A DNA stretch of 14,098 bases from JANQRV01 sp964533785 (lineage in GTDB: Bacteria; Bacteroidota; Bacteroidia; Chitinophagales; Saprospiraceae). Shown here one piece after another: positions 6,638 through 14,096 of this stretch; the stretch's first letter is position 1, and every line of letters starts with the position of its first letter. The stretch is taken from assembly GCA_964533785.1 (NCBI GenBank), contig CAZHNG010000174.1:1-14098 (forward strand), given 5' to 3'. The notes under the pieces were generated by a model. It saw only the letters and a program-made list of their open reading frames with translations, was not told the origin of the DNA and searched no databases. The position numbers and the translations under genes are program-made.

Positions 6638-7459
6638 ATGGGAAACGGTAGAAAGCCAATCCACGAACGTATTCACGAGATTATCTTCGAGGCAGATACG
6701 CCCTTGGGCCGGTTTTTTGACATCAGCTTGCTGATCTTGATCGTATTTAGCGTTATCGTCGTATTACTGGAAAGTGTGGATTACATTCAGGTGCAGTATG
6801 CTAGGGAATTTCTCCTCTTAGAATGGTTTTTTACCATTATTTTTACTATTGAGTACCTCCTCAGGTTATATAGTGTTTATAAACCCTGGAAGTACGCCAC
6901 CAGCTTTTTTGGGATAGTAGATCTGCTGGCCATATTGCCAACTTATTTAAGTATATTTTTTGCGGGTACCCAATATTTACTAGTCATCAGAGCCCTTCGT
7001 TTATTACGCGTGTTCAGGATTTTCAAACTGGGTCATTATATGGACGAAGGGAGGGTAATCCTAGATGCATTGGCCAATAACCGAACCAAGATCTTTGTCT
7101 TTCTGTATTCCGTAACCTTGTTGGTCATCATTATCGGCTCTGTTATGTATTTAGTGGAAGGGGATCATAATGAAAGTTTTTCAAGCATTCCCCGCAGCAT
7201 TTATTGGGCTATTGTGACTTTAACCACGGTGGGTTACGGCGATATTACGCCATCCACTGAAATCGGCCAGTTTTTATCAGCGATCGTTATGATTTTGGGT
7301 TATGCCATTATTGCTGTACCGACGGGTATTGTATCCGCCGAAATGGTTAATAATAAACAAAGGGATAACACCCAAGCTTGCCGCTTTTGTGGGGGGGAAG
7401 GCCACGATAATGATGCGGTTTACTGTAAATATTGCGGAGAAAAATTGCAGGGAGACTAG
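6638..7459 (+). CDS. Voltage-gated potassium channel (six-TM Kv type) with C-terminal zinc ribbon
   Basis: A 273-residue inner-membrane channel subunit, expected to work as a tetramer. S1 lies at about 28-45, S2 at 60-78 and S3 at 90-107. S4 at 114-130 carries R118, R121, R124, R127 and K130 at every third position, the voltage-sensor signature. S5 lies at about 152-173, the pore helix at 186-196, the selectivity filter TVGYGD at 197-202, and S6 at 210-234 with a PTG hinge (228-230). This is the size and layout of KvAP-like prokaryotic channels. After S6 the chain ends in a short cytosolic tail with C248-x2-C251 and C263-x2-C266, resembling a zinc ribbon, instead of the RCK domain of many prokaryotic channels. 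The tail may bind zinc and assist assembly or gating; that is inference. Translation starts at an ATG behind AGAGGA. It stands alone and converges on the HMG-CoA reductase gene. Confidence 0.95.
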   Translation: MGNGRKPIHERIHEIIFEADTPLGRFFDISLLILIVFSVIVVLLESVDYIQVQYAREFLLLEWFFTIIFTIEYLLRLYSVYKPWKYATSFFGIVDLLAILPTYLSIFFAGTQYLLVIRALRLLRVFRIFKLGHYMDEGRVILDALANNRTKIFVFLYSVTLLVIIIGSVMYLVEGDHNESFSSIPRSIYWAIVTLTTVGYGDITPSTEIGQFLSAIVMILGYAIIAVPTGIVSAEMVNNKQRDNTQACRFCGGEGHDNDAVYCKYCGEKLQGD

Positions 7460-7606
7460 GATTAAATAAGTTGTTGCGCATTTTATTAACTCAAGTGAAT
7501 AGCTACGCAGAATAACGTTACCGATAGTCCATACACCAATCACTCATCTCTGATCTCATGCAGTCTGGAATCCGGCATCCCTGCTTGACCAGAGTTAGCC
7601 TTTTAC

Positions 7607-8953
7607 TTACATAGAAAGAACCTCGCCGCTACCCCTAAATCCTTCCAAAAAATCCCTGACGGCATTAAAGGATACCACTCTTTCACTAAAATAAGAAATG
7701 GCTTCTTTCACCTCTTTTTCGGTTGCATTCAGGTGATTTAAGATATTGACCAAGTGCATTTTCATATGTCCTTTTTGAATGCCGGTGGTTACCAGGGATT
7801 TTACGGCAGCAAAATTTTGGGCAAGGCCGGCCGCCGCAATGATTTGCATTAATTCCTCTGCACTAGGATTCCCCAAAAGTTGAAGGGATTTGCGCGCAAG
7901 CGGATGTAACTTGGTCAATCCACCTACAGTTCCTACCGCCATGGGTAAGTCGATCCAGAATTTAAACAGGCCATTCTCCAGGCTACAGTAACTGAGGCTG
8001 CTGTACTGCCCATTTCTGGCGGCGTAAGTGTGGCCGCAGGCTTCGATGGCCCTGAAATCATTACCCGTTGCCAGAACGACTGCATCCACGCCATTGTAGA
8101 TGCCTTTATTATGAGTTGCTGCACGGTAAGGGTCAATATGCGCGATACGAATAGCTTTTTGAAATTTCTCAGCTAATACTTGAGCGGTGACATCTCCCAG
8201 GGTGCCTAGTTTTTCGATCGGGCATTCCACCCAGGCGCGTACAATACATTCCGGAGTATAATTGGAAAGGATCGCCATGATGATCTCCAGGTTTCGCTCA
8301 GACTCTTCAAATACTTCTTTTTCGAGTACGTAAGTTTTTAAGGTCGCGCCAAAAGACTCCAACACCGAATTAATAAAGTTGGCCCCCATGGAGTCGCAAG
8401 TTTCGAAAGTAACTTTAAGCTGGTAATAATCGGGTTCAAGATCGGTATAATCCACCAATGTAATAGCTTTGATACCACCACCTCTTGCTTCCATGTTTTG
8501 GGTGATCGGTGCCGCTTGTTTACGCAGGATCTGTCGCAATTCCGGAAAGCACTGCTGCATTTTTTCGTAGTCGCCTTTCCAGGTAAAATGAACCTGACCA
8601 ACCTTTGTTGTGGAAAGCACCTTGGTTCTAAATCCGCCCCTGGTCATCCAGTATTTGGCTGCACTGGAAGCTGCTGCAACGACCGAACTCTCTTCAATAA
8701 CCATAGGAATGACGTATGGCTTGTTGTTGATCACAAAATTGGGGGCTATTCCGTACGGCATATAAAAATTACTAATGGTATTCTCACTAAAACCATCAAA
8801 TATTCTTTGCTGGTCGGGATCAGGGTGTAAAAAGCTTTTCAACTCGCGAACAGCCCCTTCTCCACATCCTAAAAAGTTTTGGGTTACCCAGCGGATCTTC
8901 TCCTCTTTCTTTAGTTTTGAAAAACCCGAAATTGTCTTTTGCTTTTCCATCAT
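7607..8953 (-). CDS. mvaA: Hydroxymethylglutaryl-CoA reductase, class II
   Basis: A 448-residue HMG-CoA reductase of the soluble class II type, interconverting HMG-CoA and mevalonate with NAD(P)H. Motifs in order: EESSVVAAASSAAKYW with the catalytic Glu at 87/88; DSMGAN (187-192); the catalytic Lys K283 in HNKGIYNG; the catalytic Asp D299 in ATGNDFRA; GTVGGLTKLHP (341-351); and GHMKMH (395-400) with the catalytic His. There is no membrane domain. Class II enzymes are often labelled degradative, but placement beside a type 2 IPP isomerase points to the biosynthetic mevalonate route to isoprenoids such as quinone side chains and undecaprenyl phosphate. The gene follows fni by 117 nt in the same orientation, so co-transcription is possible, although a structured repeat lies between. 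Two adjacent ATGs open the frame; either could be used. The remaining mevalonate genes are outside the window. Confidence 0.95.
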   Translation of the reverse strand: MMEKQKTISGFSKLKKEEKIRWVTQNFLGCGEGAVRELKSFLHPDPDQQRIFDGFSENTISNFYMPYGIAPNFVINNKPYVIPMVIEESSVVAAASSAAKYWMTRGGFRTKVLSTTKVGQVHFTWKGDYEKMQQCFPELRQILRKQAAPITQNMEARGGGIKAITLVDYTDLEPDYYQLKVTFETCDSMGANFINSVLESFGATLKTYVLEKEVFEESERNLEIIMAILSNYTPECIVRAWVECPIEKLGTLGDVTAQVLAEKFQKAIRIAHIDPYRAATHNKGIYNGVDAVVLATGNDFRAIEACGHTYAARNGQYSSLSYCSLENGLFKFWIDLPMAVGTVGGLTKLHPLARKSLQLLGNPSAEELMQIIAAAGLAQNFAAVKSLVTTGIQKGHMKMHLVNILNHLNATEKEVKEAISYFSERVVSFNAVRDFLEGFRGSGEVLSM

Positions 8954-9002
8954 TTTTTCAGATCAATAGCAATTAATAAATTAAGTGAGATACCGTAGTT
9001 TA

Positions 9003-9057
9003 CTTGCCTACCTGCGGTAAAACAGGCAGGGACGCCAGATCCTACAGGTGGCATCTG
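9003..9057. repeat. Structured GC-rich intergenic element with two possible stem-loops
   Basis: Within otherwise AT-rich intergenic DNA, 9003-9009 (CTTGCCT) can pair with 9024-9030 (AGGCAGG) as seven base pairs with one G-T wobble. Next to it, 9036-9040 (CAGAT) pairs with 9053-9057 (ATCTG), or alternatively GCCA at 9034 with TGGC at 9049. Words of the CCTGC/GCAGG kind recur inside. It lies between fni and mvaA. No T-run follows on either strand, so it looks more like a small dispersed palindromic repeat than a terminator. Confidence 0.4.
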
Positions 9058-9070
9058 AAATCCGATATTT

Positions 9071-10120
9071 TCAATCCCCCTTCAACCGAAGAAAAGCCTT
9101 TGCTAATGATAATCCATCGATTTGTGCTTCTACGTAGGCATAAAGGTCCTCATAAGTGCCTCTTGCATGTTTTAGGAAAGCCGAAGCTTGTCCGTATACA
9201 GCGGGAATTTTTGATTTTTCAATCAAATAATAACCATCCAAAAAGTTACTGATCCCACCGGAAATGATAACTTGCCGGCAGGCTAGTTTTTCTCCAAGCT
9301 CCGCTACAATATCATTGGTCATCATCGTCATCTCTTCCGCACTGTGACCAACGTTAGCAAGGATTCCATAGATTTCTTTTTTGCCTGCGTCACTTCGTAA
9401 AAGCTCTAACTTTGCGAAGTTTGTTCCTCCGTTTGCAGCGAAATCTACTGCGGCTAAGGGCAATTCTAATAAAGCTTTTAGGCTGTGATAACCCATTCCC
9501 TGACCAACTTCCTTGACGATAATGGGGAAATCTACCTCGCCCAGAACTCTTTTGATAAGCTCTACCGGTGCGGTAGAAAACTCGTCTCCCTCTGGTTGTA
9601 ACCACTCCTGCAAGGGATTGACATGGATAATTAGACCGTCGGCTTCCAACTTTTTTATCAATTCGGCAAGGCGAAACAGGGCATTATCGGCAAAAAGTTC
9701 TTCTATTTGAGCAATTCCTAAATTGGCGAATAAAGGCTGATCGTCGCCAATATACGGGCGTACCGCAAAATCTGCTAAATATTCATTATCGAATAATATT
9801 GGCCGGCAGGAACCCAGTCCCATACCCATGCCAAAATCTTTGCACGCTTTCGCCAGATTGGTATTGATCGTACGTGCCCATTCGGTGCCGCCGGTCATGC
9901 TGGACACCCAAATGGGAACATTCATTTTTTTGTCGCCCATCTTGATCAGTGGCCATTCGAATGCTTTAGGATGAGCAGCCAGAATAGGCTCGTAATAAAA
10001 CCGGTGATCCAGGATATTAGGACTTACTCTGGAAGCAAAGGCCAGTTCAATATGGTCTTTTTTCCGCTGAGCCATGTGCTCCAGGTGCTCGTCTTGCTGA
10101 TCTTTGGATAATTCATCCAT
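9071..10120 (-). CDS. fni: Type 2 isopentenyl-diphosphate delta-isomerase (FMN-dependent)
   Basis: A 349-residue cytosolic flavoenzyme of the usual family length, interconverting isopentenyl diphosphate and dimethylallyl diphosphate, the last step in making both C5 isoprenoid units. Motifs in order: RKKDHIEL (19-26), WVSSMTGGT (71-79, FMN contact), GLGSCRPIL (101-109), NLGIAQ (133-138), HVNPLQEWLQPEGD (166-179, containing the substrate Gln and the Mg-binding Glu), VKEVGQGMG (202-210), DFAANGGTNFAKLE (226-239) and SGGI (287-290). One variation is that the family motif GSQR reads GSCR here. The gene sits 173 nt after prfC and 117 nt before mvaA, all in the same direction. The upstream gap shows TAATATATTG-like AT-rich DNA but no clear TAnnTTTG element. 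Function is well supported; co-transcription with prfC is uncertain. Confidence 0.95.
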   Translation of the reverse strand: MDELSKDQQDEHLEHMAQRKKDHIELAFASRVSPNILDHRFYYEPILAAHPKAFEWPLIKMGDKKMNVPIWVSSMTGGTEWARTINTNLAKACKDFGMGMGLGSCRPILFDNEYLADFAVRPYIGDDQPLFANLGIAQIEELFADNALFRLAELIKKLEADGLIIHVNPLQEWLQPEGDEFSTAPVELIKRVLGEVDFPIIVKEVGQGMGYHSLKALLELPLAAVDFAANGGTNFAKLELLRSDAGKKEIYGILANVGHSAEEMTMMTNDIVAELGEKLACRQVIISGGISNFLDGYYLIEKSKIPAVYGQASAFLKHARGTYEDLYAYVEAQIDGLSLAKAFLRLKGD

Positions 10121-10293
10121 TCGTTTGATGATTCAATATATTAGTAAAACTTTTTGGTGAAACAGAAGTTTTCGCAAATGGTTGAGGCGGAAAGCGGAGC
10201 ATCCACAAAATCCAGGGTCGTAAGGTTTTCGCAGATTTAAATTGCTAAGCATGACTGCGTGTTCAAACACATTTCCCTCAACTCATAGCGCTT

Positions 10294-11877
10294 TCAATAC
10301 TCACTCTTAAAATGAAATTTCACCTTGGGGTGATTTTCTTGGGCCATTTTTAACACCCACGCGGATTCTGCAAGAAATACCAACTGTCCTTGTTTGTCTT
10401 TAGCAATATCTTTTTTTCTTCTGGAAAGGAACTCTTTCAAGGCTGCTTTATCGTCACATTCGATCCAACAGGCTTTGTGAAGATTAACCGGCTCGTAATG
10501 GCAAGAAGCACCATATTCGTGTTTAAGACGGTATTGAATCACTTCAAATTGCAGGGCACCTACGGTTCCTATTATTTTTCGGTTGTTAATTTGTTTGGTA
10601 AACAATTGTGCTACGCCTTCATCCATGAGTTGTTCCAGCCCCTTGGCCAATTGTTTGGCTTTTAGTGGATCCGCATTGTTGACGTAACGGAATTGCTCAG
10701 GCGAAAAGCTTGGGATACCTTTGAAATGCAGGACTTCGCCAGAGGTCACACTGTCTCCGATCTTAAAATTGCCGGAATCGTATAAACCGATCACATCCCC
10801 TGGGAAAGCTTCGTCAATGACCATTTTTTTGGATGCCATAAAAGAAGTAGGGTTGGAGAATTTCATTTTCCGGTTTTGCCTGACGTGCAGGTAATTCGTA
10901 TTGCGTTCAAATTTACCGGAGCAGATCCGCATGAAGGCAATCCGGTCCCGGTGCTTGGGATCCATATTGGCGTGGATCTTGAATACAAAACCGGAAAAAA
11001 GATTTTCATCAGGGGTAACGGGGCGTTCTTCCGTAATTCTTGGTAGGGGGCTTGGGGCAATATCAACAAAGCAGTCCAACATTTCTCTTACCCCAAAATT
11101 GTTGATAGCACTTCCGAAAAATACGGGAGAAAGATTCCCTTCCAGGTAGGCTTGACGGTCAAAATCAGGATATACTTCGGTCATCATTTCAACATCTCCG
11201 CGCAACTCTTCCGCGGCAGTTTCGCCGATATACGCCGCTAAAGATTGGTCGTTTTGAATGTCTGTGATCTCGATGGTGTCCTCTTCTTCCTGTTTACCGT
11301 GTGGTTTGAAAAGAACAACTTTGTGTTCGTAGATATCATACACGCCCTGGAAACGTTGTCCCATACCAATAGGGCAACTTAAAGGAGTGACCGTAAGTCC
11401 GAGTTTTTGCTCTACTTCATCCAATAAATCAAACTTGTCTTTCCCCTCTCTGTCCAGTTTGTTGATAAAAACAATGATGGGCGTTTTTCGCATCCGGCAA
11501 ACCTCTACCAATTTTTCGGTTTGGATCTCTACCCCTTTCGCCACATCGATCACCACGATCACACTATCAACTGCACTGAGCGTGCGGTAAGTATCTTCGG
11601 CAAAATCCTGGTGGCCGGGAGTGTCCAAAATATTGATATGCTTGCCTTTGTAGTCGAAGGCCATCACCGAAGTGGCCACCGAAATACCTCTTTGCCGCTC
11701 GATCTCCATAAAATCGGAAGTGGCGCTACGCTTTATCTTGTTAGACTTTACGGCACCAGCAACCTGAATGGCCCCTCCAAAAAGCAATAGTTTTTCCGTA
11801 AGGGTCGTTTTTCCGGCATCGGGGTGGCTTATGATTCCGAATGTTTTTCTTTTTGCTATTTCTTCTTTAAATCCCAT
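10294..11877 (-). CDS. prfC: Peptide chain release factor 3 (translational GTPase)
   Basis: A 527-residue cytosolic GTPase of the EF-G/RF3 class that recycles release factors RF1 and RF2 from the ribosome after peptide release. Counting from the ATG at 11877: P-loop SHPDAGKTT (17-25), a switch I region with RQRGISVATSV (62-72), G3 motif DTPGHQDF (85-92), G4 NKLD (139-142), then domain II (for example FSGFVFKIHANMD) and the RF3-specific C-terminal domain (VGALQFEVIQYRL). RF3 is told from EF-G by its length and by SHPDAGKTT and the QFEV segment. The frame extends six codons further to a TTG at 11895, but the ATG is preferred because the 12 residues before Phe-13 match the length of the family's N-terminal extension. 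The gene is divergent from the antiporter and is the first of three genes on this strand, although RF3 has no known link to isoprenoid synthesis. Confidence 0.96.
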   Translation of the reverse strand: MGFKEEIAKRKTFGIISHPDAGKTTLTEKLLLFGGAIQVAGAVKSNKIKRSATSDFMEIERQRGISVATSVMAFDYKGKHINILDTPGHQDFAEDTYRTLSAVDSVIVVIDVAKGVEIQTEKLVEVCRMRKTPIIVFINKLDREGKDKFDLLDEVEQKLGLTVTPLSCPIGMGQRFQGVYDIYEHKVVLFKPHGKQEEEDTIEITDIQNDQSLAAYIGETAAEELRGDVEMMTEVYPDFDRQAYLEGNLSPVFFGSAINNFGVREMLDCFVDIAPSPLPRITEERPVTPDENLFSGFVFKIHANMDPKHRDRIAFMRICSGKFERNTNYLHVRQNRKMKFSNPTSFMASKKMVIDEAFPGDVIGLYDSGNFKIGDSVTSGEVLHFKGIPSFSPEQFRYVNNADPLKAKQLAKGLEQLMDEGVAQLFTKQINNRKIIGTVGALQFEVIQYRLKHEYGASCHYEPVNLHKACWIECDDKAALKEFLSRRKKDIAKDKQGQLVFLAESAWVLKMAQENHPKVKFHFKSEY

Positions 11878-11924
11878 ACTTCTGTTTACGATCAATACGA
11901 TGTCCTGTTTTTGTAAAATTTGAG

Positions 11925-11932
11925 CAAAAATA
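11925..11932 (-). promoter_or_regulatory. Bacteroidota -7 promoter element TATTTTTG of prfC
   Basis: On the minus strand TATTTTTG fully matches TAnnTTTG. A start near 11918 would give a leader of about 41 nt before the ATG at 11877. No TTG is found 17-23 bp upstream. The surrounding DNA is very AT-rich, which lowers the weight of an eight-base match. Confidence 0.4.
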
Positions 11933-11993
11933 TAGATTTATAGTTTTATCATTACTATGAAAGATATTTCATTTTGATTTTCTTGTGAATCCG

Positions 11994-12021
11994 TTGGTTT
12001 CAAATAAAAGCTCTATTTTTA
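11994..12021 (+). promoter_or_regulatory. Promoter of the antiporter gene (TTG - 17 bp - TATTTTTA)
   Basis: TTG at 11994-11996 is followed after 17 bp by TATTTTTA at 12014-12021, which matches TAnnTTTG except the last base and has correct -33/-7 spacing. The start would fall near 12028, giving a leader of about 134 nt before the ATG at 12162. The inverted repeat at 12030-12057 begins at the predicted start site. Confidence 0.45.
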
Positions 12022-12029
12022 CCGGTATA

Positions 12030-12057
12030 TGAAACAATGAGTTGTTCGATTGTTTCA
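12030..12057. promoter_or_regulatory. Perfect 9-bp inverted repeat, candidate operator of the antiporter gene
   Basis: TGAAACAAT (12030-12038) and ATTGTTTCA (12049-12057) are exact reverse complements, 19 bp apart start to start, with a 10-nt spacer. The spacer holds TTGTT (12042-12046), which can alternatively pair with AACAA at 12033-12037. The site overlaps the predicted transcription start of the antiporter gene, a classic repressor position for a dimeric regulator. There is no GC-rich stem or T-tract, so a terminator is unlikely; a hairpin in the leader RNA is the alternative. Confidence 0.45.
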
Positions 12058-12161
12058 ATTATTAACTTTTTATTAAATAAAATCGTTATTATAATTCATT
12101 AGGGAGATACGGGATTCTGTCGAGTGTCTCAGGTAGCTGATGTGTTATAGAATTTAACGGA

Positions 12162-14030
12162 ATGGTTGAATTAGCAAGCATAATAATTCTTGGGATTTTT
12201 GCACAATGGATTGCCTGGAAGGTAAAAGTTCCGGCGATTCTTCCTTTGATCTTGATAGGACTAATGGTGGGGCCCATATCTACTTTGTGGACGGAAGACG
12301 GTACCAAATGGCTGGCGCCTACCTACAGCAGCCTGACTAATCGCGGTATATTTCCTCAAGAATACCTGTTTTACTTTGTTTCGCTTGCTATCGGTATCAT
12401 TCTTTTTGAAGGTGGGTTGACCTTAAAAAGACGTGAAATAACGGGGGTGGGTTCTGCCATCGTTCGTTTAATCACCATCGGTTCTCTGATCACTTTTATA
12501 GGGGCGGGGTTGGCGGCTCATTTCATCATGAATTTAAGTTGGCCCATTTCTTTTCTTTTCGCCGCTTTGATTATCGTGACCGGCCCTACCGTTATTGCGC
12601 CCATCCTGCAAAACGTACCGCTCAACAGGAACGTTGCTACCGTATTAAAATGGGAAGGTATTTTGATAGATCCAATTGGGGCTTTGGTTGCCGTATTGGT
12701 TTTTGAGTTCATACGTTCTTCGGAAGGAGGAATGGCCTTTACTTCTCATGCCTTTATTGCATTTTTTCGAACCTTATTGATCGGTTCTGCTTTAGGAGGA
12801 ATGGCCGGGTTTGCGTTGTACCAACTGATCAAAAATGAATTGATCCCGCATTATCTGTTGAATGTATTCACGCTCGCTTTTGTATTAATGATTTTTGTAT
12901 TCGCAGACGTTTTGGAACATGAATCCGGGCTGTTAGCCGTGGTTTCAATGGGTACGGTTTTGGGAAATATGGATGTGCCGCGGCTCAATGAGATCCTCTC
13001 TTTTAAGGAGTCTCTTAGTATTTTGTTAATATCTATGCTGTTCATTCTTTTGGCCGCTAACATTACGATGGATGAACTGGCTTTGATCCTGAATAATTGG
13101 CGCAGTTTTGCTCTCTTTGCTTTTGTGGCTTTGATCTTACGGCCAATAGGTGTTTTTGCCAGTACTTATGATTCGGATTTGCGGTTTAAAGAGAAGCTTT
13201 TTATTTCATGGGTGGGGCCAAGAGGTATCGTGGCGGCAGGTATTGCTTCTTTATTTGGCATTACACTGGCCAGGAACGGAGTGGAAGGCGCTGAATATAT
13301 TACACCGTTAGTCTTTATGATCGTTTTGGGAACCGTTATATTGAATGCTACAACGGCCAGATTAGTGGCGAGGATCCTGAAAGTTACCCTCGATGCTTCA
13401 AATGGTATTCTAATTATTGGTTCTAATCAAGCCTCAAGGGTTCTGGGTAAATACCTGCAAGATAATAACCGGCACGTTGTCATTGTGGATAATAATAATG
13501 CTAGTATTCGCAAAGCTCAGGAAGAAGGCCTTGAAGCTTTTGTTTCTAATATCTATACGGACGATCTGAGCGATCACATCGAGCTAACTGATATTGGGTA
13601 TTTGTTAGCGATGACCAGCAGTATGGACGTTAATAAGTATGCCGTTAAAAAATATCGTCAGTTGTTTGGAGAGATGGGAACTTACCGCATTATGTCAACA
13701 GCTGAAGGTAAGAAAAGCCCTAATGACTTGCCTCCAACAGGTATTCTTTCTTATACGGACGATTATCTAAAGATCAGTGAAGTGGCCAGGGATAACCCCG
13801 TACTCCATGAAGTCAGCATAAGCGAGTTATCAGAATTAAAAGATCTCGTCAATAGGATGTCATTCGAAAGAAGCGCTATTCCTATCTTCTTAAGAGAGGG
13901 GGACGGCAATTTGATCCTTTTGCCTCAGAAACTCGAAGATCTGGAAATTGGTGAAAATGCCAAATTGGTCTATATGGGTAAAAAATTTGAGGCAGTGGAT
14001 GAACCCGAGATCGTCAAAGAAATCGAATAA
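12162..14030 (+). CDS. Cation/proton antiporter, CPA1 (NhaP/NHE) type, with C-terminal TrkA-N-like domain
   Basis: A 622-residue inner-membrane antiporter, probably exchanging Na+ or K+ for H+ in pH and salt homeostasis. About 1-410 holds some 12-13 membrane helices with CPA1 landmarks: LFEGGLTL (81-88), GPTVIAPIL (141-149), the putative ion-site segment EGILIDPIGA (165-174) with D170, and WVGPRGIVAAGIASLF (350-365) with the conserved Arg. A cytosolic Rossmann-like TrkA-N domain follows at about 415-512, starting ILIIGSNQASRVLG, with D443 at the end of strand 2 (VIVDNNN). The tail (about 540-615) may be a TrkA-C-like module. The glycine motif reads GSNxxS instead of GxGxxG, so NAD(H) binding is uncertain. 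The ATG at 12162 is the first start after an in-frame TGA seven codons upstream; the Shine-Dalgarno sequence is poor. It is transcribed alone, divergent from prfC. Ion specificity cannot be read from the sequence. Confidence 0.92.
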   Translation: MVELASIIILGIFAQWIAWKVKVPAILPLILIGLMVGPISTLWTEDGTKWLAPTYSSLTNRGIFPQEYLFYFVSLAIGIILFEGGLTLKRREITGVGSAIVRLITIGSLITFIGAGLAAHFIMNLSWPISFLFAALIIVTGPTVIAPILQNVPLNRNVATVLKWEGILIDPIGALVAVLVFEFIRSSEGGMAFTSHAFIAFFRTLLIGSALGGMAGFALYQLIKNELIPHYLLNVFTLAFVLMIFVFADVLEHESGLLAVVSMGTVLGNMDVPRLNEILSFKESLSILLISMLFILLAANITMDELALILNNWRSFALFAFVALILRPIGVFASTYDSDLRFKEKLFISWVGPRGIVAAGIASLFGITLARNGVEGAEYITPLVFMIVLGTVILNATTARLVARILKVTLDASNGILIIGSNQASRVLGKYLQDNNRHVVIVDNNNASIRKAQEEGLEAFVSNIYTDDLSDHIELTDIGYLLAMTSSMDVNKYAVKKYRQLFGEMGTYRIMSTAEGKKSPNDLPPTGILSYTDDYLKISEVARDNPVLHEVSISELSELKDLVNRMSFERSAIPIFLREGDGNLILLPQKLEDLEIGENAKLVYMGKKFEAVDEPEIVKEIE

Positions 14031-14048
14031 TTGAGGCTTTCTTATAAA

Positions 14049-14096
14049 CTAGACTTTTGACGCTAGACTCTAGAAGTTAGACTAAAAATTCTAACT
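14049..14096. repeat. Heptamer repeat and small stem-loop after the antiporter gene
   Basis: Heptamers in register are CTAGACT at 14049 and 14063, CTAGAAG at 14070, TTAGACT at 14077, with a decayed copy TTTGACG at 14056. The last copies overlap an exact inverted repeat, AGTTAGA (14075-14081) and TCTAACT (14090-14096), with an 8-nt loop. The stem is too AT-rich for a confident terminator. The element begins 18 nt after the antiporter stop and runs to the window edge, so it may continue. Confidence 0.5.

Noticed and set aside
7460..7606. A small gene or terminator between the channel and HMG-CoA reductase genes
   Set aside because: No convincing ORF with a motif, no hairpin with T-tract and no repeat was found there.
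10258..10275. Palindrome GTGTTCAAACAC between prfC and fni as an operator
   Set aside because: Only five paired bases per arm, no repeat of the site and no link to a promoter element; chance is sufficient.
11878..11895. Extended prfC start at TTG 11895
   Set aside because: The downstream ATG at 11877 gives the usual N-terminal length for RF3, and ATG is preferred over TTG; the upstream start cannot be fully excluded.
12518..12712. Minus-strand ORF inside the antiporter gene
   Set aside because: Antisense frame in a strongly supported membrane-protein gene; composition reflects the opposite strand's hydrophobic codons.
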